Source of the DNA: Phialophora verrucosa
Taxonomy: Eukaryota > Ascomycota > Eurotiomycetes > Chaetothyriales > Herpotrichiellaceae
Assembly (NCBI GenBank): GCA_002099365.1
Contig: MSED01000013.1
Coordinates: 868,001 to 932,000, forward strand
DNA length: 64,000 nucleotides
Direction of reading: 5' to 3'
A program made the translations under genes and the position numbers. Positions within the stretch are counted from its first letter, which is position 1. Each line of letters starts with the position of its first letter. The notes beneath the pieces were generated by a model. That model made no database searches and was not told where the DNA came from. It saw nothing but the letters and a program-made list of their open reading frames with translations. This document shows, piece after piece, positions 52,137 to 61,136 of the stretch.

Positions 52137-55100
52137 TCAAGATCTCACCACCTTCGAGCCGGAGCTCACAACCACAAACTCGACATCCCGGCCTAGCGAC
52201 CGCCATCGTTCGATCCCCCCACTGACGAGCCACGGCTGGAGATTCTTGCATTGGCTCACGTCGAAGAGCTTGAGTTTCTGACATCCTTCGACTACGGACT
52301 GGACGCCCAGGCCGGTTACGCGCACGCAGCCCCGGACAGCGAGTTCGCGCAATGACGTCAAATGCAGGCCGATGGAGCGGAGGGAGGGGTCTGAGACGGC
52401 ACTCCCGCAGAAAGAGAGGTTCAGGTGAGTGAGGTTAGGGCAGCCCAGGGCGAGGACTTCGGTGGCGGTGTCGGAGAGGGCGCAGCAGAAGGACTAAGTA
52501 TTCAATCTTGAAGTTAGATGCTAATCTTACTTTTGTTCTTGTCCATGCCGAGCTGGTTGGATTAGGACAAGAGGTTCGAAAGAGGGGGTAAACCAAGAAA
52601 AGGACTTGCGACTCACCAGGTCAAGCTGCCTCAGCCCGCTGCCCGCGCCGTTGACGAGCCACACGATGCTCTGATCGCTCAGATACGTGCAGTCGGCGAG
52701 GCAGAGCTTCTTCAGGCGCTCGAACTTGACATTACCCCAGAACTGGAAGCCCGCGTCCGTGATGGTCGTGCAGCGCGTCAAGTCCATGGCCTCGATCCGC
52801 GTGTGCGCGTGCGTGGCGATGTGCGCCATCGTCCGATCGGTGATGTGTTTACAGTAGCTTAGCGTGATAGAGCTGAGGTCCGGACAGCCGATGACGGTGG
52901 CCGGCGCGGGTTGAGGAGGCGAAGGCGCCGCGGTATTGCTGAGTTTGGTGTTGAGAACGGGTCGGTGGGCGTTGGCTTTGGTGCGGTTGGCAGGCGCTTG
53001 GGTTTGGGCCGTCACGACCCAGCCGACGATCCGGGCCAGGAGCGTGTCGCTGACTTTGCGGCAGTTGCTGAGGTCGACTTCCTTGAGGCCGCGGGCTCGG
53101 GTCGCCATTTCAAGAATCGCCGGGGCGGTCACGTCCCAGACGCTCTTCATGCGCCAGCCCTGCACCGTCGCGGCACAGGTGTTAACTAGGGCGGCGAATC
53201 CCTCGTCGGTGATGTGGAAACAGTTGCTGATGTCGATGAAGCGCGGCCGTTGGCCCACAAATGGACATATTCGATTGATAAGAGTGTCGTCTGTGACCTT
53301 CCGGTTGTAGCGCGATAGGTCTAGATGGTGGAGTAGATTAGGGGCATTGTTGACAATGTTTTGCCAGTGTAGGGACACGCCTTGCAGCCGCATCAGTTCG
53401 TGGAGGTCGAGGTACTCAAGAATCAAGGGGAGGAGTTTGTCGGGAACAGTCCCACGGTTGAGACCACGACTTGATCGAGCTCGAGGCTTTGGTCGTCCCC
53501 CAGGTGAGAAAGGGTCGGAGAAGGGAAAGCCTGTAATTCCTTTGTACTCGGAAGTTGGCGAGGGTGTGCCAGAGCCAGAGCTTTTGGGCGACGGACTGGT
53601 CGTGTTGGTAGGGGACGATCGAGGAGACCGGCGTTTCTGATCTTTTGACGGTTCGTCTGGGGGCGGAGGAGCAAGCGATCCTCTTCTTGACCTCGACCTT
53701 ACTTTCTCTAGGCCTTCGCTCAGGAATGGATCCGGATCTGACGGCTCCAGAGTGCTGGGCCCTTCTTTCTGGGCCGGGGGCGCCGAACTGCTGATTTCTG
53801 CTCCCGCATCTGTGAATGTGACCCGAGGGCCATTGACGAGTTTTCGGGCCCTCTTCTCCTTTCCGTCTTCAATTTCCAGTTCATGAATATCCGGTGCAGC
53901 GTCCGCATCTTTCATGATAACGTCAGTGTCGAAGCTGAGTTTCAACCGATGCTTTGCTGTCTCTTCGATCTGCTGCAGTATGCTCGGCGGACACCGGTTC
54001 CAGAAATCGGCGAGCACATTCTCAGAGATCATTAGGCACTCAACTTGGGTGACTGAGCGGACAGTAGCAGTTCGACGATCTGCTAGTCCCCGACTGACGA
54101 CCTCGCCGAAGTATTGTCCCGGCTTGAGTCGAGCTTTGACCAACGGTGTCCGAGGTATTCCGTTGGGCTGGCCGGCTCTGTAAGGCTTGGGGCTTGAAAA
54201 AATCCTCTCGTCCAGCACTTCCACTTCCCCACGGACGATGAAATATATCTCTCGCCCTCTCGTGTCTTGCTTGACAATATCGGTGAATGGCGCGAAGCTT
54301 CTTGGCTGAGCACTAAGGCCGAGAAAGTGAAGAATGTCGGGAGGCAGAGAAGCGAACAACGGCAGCTCCTTCAACGTCGCTCTTATGTTGACAAGCCCAT
54401 GTCCCAAGGCACTGGCTGTCGAGACTTCATTTGTCCCGGGACTGGGAGATTTGCGGCGCTTGCTGTTTGCACTACCATCACTGCCGGCCATATACGCATC
54501 GTCTCCTAGCGTAGGTCGTGCCCTCTTCGAGCCTCTTCTCTCATGGTCTGGAACGTCCTCGGTTCCTAGCAGCACCTGGGCCTTCTTCTTCTCCAGCTGA
54601 GTAAGTCTTTCCAGAGCCTCTTCGCGTATGGCTTGTTCCACATCCGGATATTTCGGCAATATCTTCTTGAGGTCTTCCTTCTTCAACACTACGACCATGC
54701 ATCTCGTTCTTGCAACGACCGTCGCGGTGCGAGGTCGTTCCATCAGTATCCCGATCTCTCCAAAGAATGCACCCGGTCTCAGCTCGGCAAAGATGCTCTC
54801 TCCATCCCGCGAAGTTACAGCCACAGCGCCCCGGACAAGCCAGTACATTGCTTTTGCATCTTCCCCCTCTATCATGATGTAGTCATTCGTGTTGTACAAT
54901 TGGGGTTTGAGGAGGAGGCCAATGTCGGCGAGGAAGTCGTCGGAGGTGGATTGGAAGAGAGGGAAGGAGCGAATGCGGTCAATCAAGTCTAGTGGCATTC
55001 CTCCAATCTGAGAGGTAGCAAGGGGAGACTGTCTCGCAGGCCTTGACGGGTTGAATTTGGAGTCGAAGCTGCGGACCAAGGAGACTTCTGCGGAGGGAGG

Positions 55101-55154
55101 AGAGGCCGTGCGGCCATGGTAGGGCGACAGTGCTCGGCCATGATGTCGTCGCAT
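52137..55154 (-). CDS. Dual cyclic-nucleotide-binding domain, F-box and leucine-rich-repeat protein (two exons)
   Basis: 964-residue protein from exons (minus) 55154-52617 and 52493-52137, with a 123-nt GTGAGT...TAG intron. Two CNMP-binding domains are visible. The first (about 60-185) has a phosphate-binding cassette FFGEIGILMERPRTAT with the conserved Arg. The second (about 255-395) has YFGEVVSRGLADRRTAT, a more degenerate cassette. A Pro/Ser-rich linker (about 440-560) follows, then an F-box near 568-610 (VPDKLLPLILEYLDLHEL). The rest is a series of AMN1-type LRRs (ITDEGFAALVNTC, VDLSNCRKVSDTLL, ITLSYCKHITDRTM, LCLADCTYLSDQSI, LNLSFCGSAVSD). It would bridge Skp1-cullin ubiquitin ligases to a target, perhaps under nucleotide control. 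Whether cAMP is bound cannot be read. Confidence 0.9.
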
Positions 55155-56951
55155 GGTTGTGGGAACGAAGAAGTGGAGGGGTGGTTGTGTCTGAGCGCGT
55201 GTCCACCCGAATGAACTGCTGCTCGTGACAGAGTGCCCCTCATCCCATGTTCCTGCACATACTCCACGACGTTTCTTCTCGTAGCGTCGGGGTGCCTCTT
55301 CGGAATAAGTGGCAAGTCAAACCGTGAATCTTGACCGACAGATGTGCTTGTTGCTGGGTTCGGGTAGAGTGTCTGCGGCTTGCTGGCTTAGTAACTCAGA
55401 TTGTGAATTGGCGCGAGGCCTGGCCCGCACGGTAACAAGGTTCTCGCAAGTGTACTGGACGAGGCCGGGCGGTTGCAGATCGCGTGGAGGGCGCTGTAGA
55501 GCAGACGGGGGTGGAGCGTGGACGGGAAACAACGATCTTGTGCAAGCAACCGAATTGCCGGAGTACAGAAAGATGAGTTGTTAGAAAAAGTGTCGCGAAC
55601 GGTTGAATGGTTTCCCACTTCCGACACAGGATATAACCTAGCGTGCAAGCGAGAGCGGAAGCAATTCAGAAGCCTGCATCTGCAGCCGGGAGGTTCCAAC
55701 CCTGAAGATTGGACAGGACTGCCATCAAGTCGGTGGGTGGGCGGTGGTGGGGAACCGCGTCCATCTTGGAGAAGCCATGGCTCCCCACTAACGAGCTTCG
55801 AGAAGGGAATTAGAAGCCGCAAATGCGATCCCTCAAATTGGGCTGACAGAGCCAGCAGCACTGGCCACCACATTGTGCCCGGACATGTCTCTGTCTGTGC
55901 TTTTTCTGGGTCGTTGATATGGCCGCGTTAACCCAGCGAGACTGCGTTTCGGAGCATGATTTCTGCGTGGGCTTGAGACAGAGGTAGAAACACCAGTGGC
56001 TTTGGTCTGGGGAGGAGCGGGAAGTGCGCACAAATAGGAAGCCAGGATTCTCCCAGACGGCCTCACGACAGTTTCCCGACCATATCTCGTATCCAGAGCT
56101 TACCAATGGAAAGGATTGGCACAACCTGGGAACGAGCAGTAGATTCAGCCGAAATACATACGTCAGCAGCTTCGAAGTGGTGGCGCAATCTCAATAGGCG
56201 TGACAGCAGGTTTAGGTAAGGAAGCTGGTGTTTTGGTAAGCGACCCAGCCGTGCGGCACTCTCGGCACTGTCACTTTCGAAATCTCAGGGCACGACCGCC
56301 GGACCAGAGCCCGAAACAGCCAAACACAGCGCATAAGCCCTGCCAAAGGAGGAGGAGGAGGTCGAGCCCCATCAGCCTTACCCTTCCGCCGACTAGGCTT
56401 ACCGACCGTGCGCCCTAAACTGCCCGGCGGCGCTAGAAGCTTCCCAGAAACCCGCCACGCCCGCTAAATTCAGGGACTCGTACGAGGAGACTGGAGACCT
56501 GGAATTTGCAGCCTTTACGTGCTCGTGGTTCTTGTATGTATGAGCGATGTCCAATGTGCCATTTTCCTCTATGTACAGGCTATCCTTCCCAACTCGACAA
56601 CGACACCAGGAAGTGGAGAAGGGGTCTCAATGACCTTTCTTTCTTGGCTACTTCTCCTGGGTCATATCGTTCTGGCTCACACGCGGCAGGCTCAAGGATT
56701 GTCCAAAGTGCTGATCCACCCATACGTCCATTCACCAATCATTCCACTAAGGCTTGCGATGAGCATAATTATGAACGGTCCATTTCGTGGTGTTCGCCAT
56801 CGAACTCGCGCTCGTGGAATTCATTGGACGCGCACCGTGCCTGGCTGCTCCCCAACTGCTTCCTTCGAGGCATGGGGCGAACTCTCTGGAGGTTGATATC
56901 AACTGACCAAAATGCTCAGCATCTGCAAGCAATACAATGGTGCTGCTACCC
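55155..56951. other. Intergenic region
   Basis: About 1.8 kb. Several frames are open on both strands (for example 55388-55931 and 56506-57039) but overlap one another and have no recognisable content. Confidence 0.5.
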
Positions 56952-57653
56952 TCACTCCGTGACCTTTTTCTTCAACCACGAAATGTATGCAGGGGGATTT
57001 CCCCTAAGGGAGGCAGCCAGATCTTGTATCACACCGTAAGCCAGCGACAATCTGAGCGCACTTCTGGCGATGCCTGCGGCTGCGAAATGATCGAGCCCTC
57101 TCTTCCAGCTATAGATCCCGGCTACTGTCATCCCAGCGATGACCGTACTTCCAAAGTCTCTCTGGCCAGTGGCGACGTCATCGTCTCCGCGCGCAAAAAG
57201 CCGAGCTCTCGAAAGGTCGACCATTTCTTCCGTGACCATGAACAGCGTCGCCCAGCCGGTGCAGACAGACCCAAATTTAGCGCCTTCTTTGATGCCGCCG
57301 AGCATGGCATGGTAGTTCTTGGACTTCTGGTAGAGAAACCAGCCTGTCTGGGTCGTGGGGAGACGGTGTGCATTTTCTGCCCGATAGCGGTATGCACCTT
57401 TTGTAGCACCCTGTGAAGCTCCCAGGCTGAAACCACAAGCGAAGGATGCAAGCATGAGGGTAGGAGCTCGTAGTATGAGAGGAATCGAGAGGCGTTCGTT
57501 TGGCCATCCGGTGAACCTGACAAGTGTCTCCTCCTCTTTTGCTACCGGTCCAGGCTCGGGTAGGGATTGTTGAGCAGGGCTGCCCATCGGTATAAACGCG
57601 GCGTCCAGGACCTCATCTTGCTGGCCGACCTGAGCAGATTTAAACGGCCACAT
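56952..57653 (-). CDS. Tim17/Tim22/Tim23-like membrane protein
   Basis: 233-residue intronless protein. It begins MWPFKSAQVGQQ, then a Pro/Glu-rich stretch. The middle has the small-residue helices of this superfamily: LMLASFACGFSLGASQGATKG, AMLGGIKEGAKFGSVCTGWATLFMVTE, and FGSTVIAGMTVAGIYSW, with GxxxG-like packing. A C-terminal helical segment (ALRLSLAYGVIQDLAASLRG) completes the fold, which suggests four TM helices in the mitochondrial inner or another organelle membrane. It is not a direct match to Tim22 or Tim17 as I know them; a more distant fungal member is the safer call. Confidence 0.7.
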   Translation of the reverse strand: MWPFKSAQVGQQDEVLDAAFIPMGSPAQQSLPEPGPVAKEEETLVRFTGWPNERLSIPLILRAPTLMLASFACGFSLGASQGATKGAYRYRAENAHRLPTTQTGWFLYQKSKNYHAMLGGIKEGAKFGSVCTGWATLFMVTEEMVDLSRARLFARGDDDVATGQRDFGSTVIAGMTVAGIYSWKRGLDHFAAAGIARSALRLSLAYGVIQDLAASLRGNPPAYISWLKKKVTE

Positions 57654-58653
57654 GCTCTGATTGATGTCTTTGGCCTGCTCTCAAGTTCCCGCTTCAGTCA
57701 GAATCTCTCAACTTCGAGCTGTTCTCAGATGCGACCCACAAGCCTCACGCATATTGAGCGCACGTGGTGCACCCCTGGCGATAAGTACCTGTGAGTTTCT
57801 ACAAAGGGCGGGTACTGCAGGTCATTCGAGACAAACGGGGAGGAGCAACTGATCCGCAGCATTTTGTGACTACTGCGGGCCATGAGTCGTGTAAGTGCAT
57901 ATTTTATTGCGGCCGTCGGGGCTCCCTTGATTACTTCCTCCTGCTTCTTCTACCACCTTCACTTCAACCACACCCAAAGTTCTTCAAGCGTCCAGCTCGT
58001 TCTCATTATCTGTTGATCCACTCGAGCTCATTCGTTAGCATTATATTTTCCGTATTGTTACCCCCATCGATACTCCTCCCATTACCTCGCAACGCTCTTG
58101 CTGTTGTTGAAGCTTCCAAGAAACTTTCCCAAGCGGTCGCAACAAGACCCGACGTTGACGATGGCCATGGTCAATCCTGATGCAGCAACCTATCCGCTCT
58201 AGTGTGACTAATGTTGTTCTTCTTTCTCGGCACCTCTGATTGCTTCAAAGTATCTTGGAAGCGACTGAGGTTCGTTATCGGCCGAGTGTTCGGAAAATAT
58301 CACCTGACGGATTTACTATCGCACCATGATCGGGCAAACAACCACCGTGAACCGTGTTTGACGTCTTTTCATATTGTTGTCGAGGACAGCTGCATCCTCC
58401 ATTTTCCGGCTGTCGAAGCCACCGTCAACCGCGTTTCAAGCATGGCGACATCGTTACCAGCACACGTTATGACTTTGCGAACGGCACGATTGCCATGTTT
58501 GTCGTTCCAGCAGCATTGGCTAAGACTGCCCTAGAAGCCTTTGCGGTAGGTTATAAGTACTAATTTCCTATAAGAGAGTGCGAGCATAGTCTCGCCCATC
58601 AACTTCTTTTCCAGCCATCCGAGTCTACGATCAGCGTGGTTGGAGTATAAAAA
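57654..58653. other. Divergent intergenic region, possible coding remnant near 58300-58560
   Basis: About 1 kb between divergent genes. A C/T-rich tract runs at 57930-58080. Frames at 58211-58534 and 58354-58563 look partly protein-like (HIVVEDSCILHFPAVE; ALAKTALEAFAVGYKY) but overlap in different phases and no splice model joins them. A TATAAAAA string touches the GST start codon (58646-58653). Confidence 0.45.
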
Positions 58654-59340
58654 ATGGCTCCACGGCTTAAGCCAATCAAGCTCTATGGCCTTGGGAGGAC
58701 GGCCAACCCAATGAAGGTCGCTCTTATTCTCGAAGAGCTTGATCTCGCCTACGAGAATGTGCCCGTGGCGCTCGCAGACGTCAAGAAACCCGAATATACC
58801 GCCGTCAACCCTAACGGCCGCTTGCCATCTATCGAAGATCCCAATACCGGCATTACTCTCTGGGAATCTGGTGCGATACTGGAGTATTTGATCGAGACAT
58901 ACGACAAGCAAAGGCGTTTCAGTTTTGCTCCGGAGACTCCGGAGTTCTGGCATGCACGACAGTGGCTCTACTTTCAGACCTCAGGGCAAGGGCCTTACTA
59001 TGGACAGCTAGCCTGGTACAAGCTCTTCGAACAGGACCCGAACCCGAGCGCAATTGAGCGGTACACGAAAGAAGCCAATCGAGTGTCGGGCGTTTTGGAT
59101 GGTCGGTTGGCTCAAGAAAAGGGAAAACATACAGAGTCAGATGGCCCATGGCTCGTTGGCAATAAGCTGTCTTACGCGGACATTTCTTTCATTCCCTGGC
59201 AACACGTAATGGGCGTGGCATTGGCGGAAACATATGACCAGGCCAAATTTCCGCACCTTCAAGAGTGGTTCGACAGGATTATTTCGCGTCCAGCGGTCCA
59301 GAAGGTCCTTCAGCGGAGTGCCCAGTCTAGCGAACATTAG
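58654..59340 (+). CDS. Glutathione S-transferase, Ure2-like
   Basis: Intronless 228-residue GST that conjugates glutathione to electrophiles or reduces peroxides. The N-terminal thioredoxin-like domain shows IKLYGLGRTANPMKVALILEE, YTAVNPNGRLPSIEDPN and the Glu-Ser glutathione-contact pair in LWESGAILEYLIETYD. The helical C-terminal domain includes WLYFQTSGQGPYYGQLAWY and the N-capping region GNKLSYADISFIPW. These features fit the fungal Ure2-like group. The start is fixed because the next Met is inside the first beta-alpha motif. No targeting signal is seen. Confidence 0.93.
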   Translation: MAPRLKPIKLYGLGRTANPMKVALILEELDLAYENVPVALADVKKPEYTAVNPNGRLPSIEDPNTGITLWESGAILEYLIETYDKQRRFSFAPETPEFWHARQWLYFQTSGQGPYYGQLAWYKLFEQDPNPSAIERYTKEANRVSGVLDGRLAQEKGKHTESDGPWLVGNKLSYADISFIPWQHVMGVALAETYDQAKFPHLQEWFDRIISRPAVQKVLQRSAQSSEH

Positions 59341-59730
59341 TGTTGGCATGATAGAATATGCAATGACCCATTCCTTATTGGGATGGTGGACAATACAAAT
59401 ATCATCTATGTCAGGACTTGGTTTTCAAGCGCCTTTAGTTGTGGTAGCACAGGTGACTGGTGGCAGTGGAATCGGAGTGGATGTTCGCGAGGCGAGGCTG
59501 CGGCTCAGCCTTGGGTGATCACTTTCCCCGCACCGACATTTCCCTCGCCTGCGGACGCGCTCAAACGCGCTTCACAAGAGTATTTTCGCTAAATCAGGCA
59601 GTCAGCAACTGCCATAAACCTTTCATAAGTGGTGAATCAGTCGATTCTGAATTAGCCACTTATCTCGAGTCGACAGAAGCCGTCTACATTTGAGCGCCAG
59701 TCCAACCAGCTGAGAGGAACGAACTCGAAG
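59341..59730. other. Intergenic
   Basis: 390 bases without a supported gene. Confidence 0.55.
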
Positions 59731-60249
59731 ATGGCGTCTCATGATGAGCTAGCGTCGTTGCCCACGCCAGACATGATTACGCTCCTCTTCAAATGCCACA
59801 GGTCCACGGTAGCACTTTCGGTTCTTCCAACCACGCCCTTCGCGGAAATCAAGCCTCTGTTGCTTGGAGCCCTTCGATCGCGGAACATCGAGACCTTACC
59901 CAACTCCGACACTCCTCTACCCGAAGACCCCGAAGACCTTGAGTTTGGCGTGTTAGCAGACAAGAAGGACGCCAGTAAGGGCTGGGTACCAATGGCGATT
60001 AGGGAGCAAGAGGTCACTGGTCCCCGGGGTACGAAGAAGAAGGTTGGAGGCAAAGACTCGGTCCTCAATCACACTCCGCGTGGGGCGGGTCTCAGTGATG
60101 GTGCATGGATTGCATATCGGGTGAAGCCAGAGCGAAAAGAGCCAAAGGTTGAAGCGGACGATCAAATCGAGGGCACTCCAGACTTTGACATAGAGGAAGA
60201 CGCCGGATTCGACGTGGTCATTCCAAGCTTTGAAGACGAGGCTGAGTGA
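59731..60249 (+). CDS. Small acidic conserved-looking protein, possible ubiquitin-like fold
   Basis: 172 residues with ATG 59731. The first 60 residues (MITLLFKCHRSTVALSVLP, FAEIKPLLLGALRSRN) have the strand-strand-helix order of a ubiquitin-like beta-grasp domain, a weak inference. The following part reads DLEFGVLADKKDASKGWVPM and GAWIAYRVKP, and the C-terminus is acidic (DFDIEEDAGFDVVIPSFEDE). No catalytic motif is seen. It could be an adaptor. No intron is needed. Confidence 0.65.
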   Translation: MASHDELASLPTPDMITLLFKCHRSTVALSVLPTTPFAEIKPLLLGALRSRNIETLPNSDTPLPEDPEDLEFGVLADKKDASKGWVPMAIREQEVTGPRGTKKKVGGKDSVLNHTPRGAGLSDGAWIAYRVKPERKEPKVEADDQIEGTPDFDIEEDAGFDVVIPSFEDEAE

Positions 60250-61136
60250 CAGTCGACGCTTACTCACTCTCATGAACTCCCAATTCGCGACCTCAAATTC
60301 TGAGGAAACAAGACAGCACCAATACCATGAGTTGCACTCGTGGCGCGGCCCCCGTCGGACGACAAGCGGAAGCAACAATTTCTCAACTTCGTAGCGAATT
60401 CGACGAATGACTTCAGTCGCATCATTCGGCCTTCCTCGCATAGATGCAGGCGTACTGCAGGTCCAAGACACAGTGGAAAGATCTTGTCACTTGAGCGCCT
60501 AGAGGTGGGATAATTGCGCTCGAAAGGCAGTTGGCAGGATTCCAGCCCCCATCGAGCTTATGCACCCTCTCGCAACTGGGAATATTAGCGACAATTTGGC
60601 ACAACTGCGAAAGCAGAAAAGTGCTTTGTGCAAGAAGATAGTTTGTGTTCCAGCTCCGATACGAAGGGAAAGTCACCAGACGAAGGCGAAGGCAAGCGGT
60701 TGCAAACACTGCATATGAGGTTGTGTTCTATATCTGGAAACATCGCGAAATGATCTCCCCCACAATGTGACTGGGGCTGACACACGGGCCACAAGTGTGA
60801 AAAGATCACATAGTGACTATGTACTAGGCATTGAGAGGCCAGAACTCAGAAAGCCAGCGGCCGAGAGTTAGTCCTGTAGCTAGAAAATTGAGCTTGGACG
60901 TCAATTGGGCGAGATACATGGCATTAAGCGGCATTGAGGAGAGGCTGAATAGGTGCACGCCTTGGTATCTGCCTCCCGCCCATAATCAGGGATCAATCAG
61001 CCCGCCTTCAACCAGGGCAAGCATCTGCAGCTGACTCTTTGTTCAGCCCGTTTGATTGTTCCCATATCACGCAGCGCGCAACTCGTCGCAATTGACATCT
61101 TGTGGTCTCGTCCCCTTCACGGCGGAGGCGGCTTCA
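60250..61136. other. Intergenic upstream of the Gln-rich gene
   Basis: About 0.9 kb without a supported gene. Confidence 0.55.

Noticed and set aside
56506..57039. 177-codon plus-strand frame before and over the Tim17-like gene
   Set aside because: Cys/Ser-rich, no motif, and overlaps the 3' end of a better-supported minus-strand gene.
58531..58953. 140-codon minus-strand frame over the GST start
   Set aside because: Antisense shadow of the glutathione transferase N-terminus.
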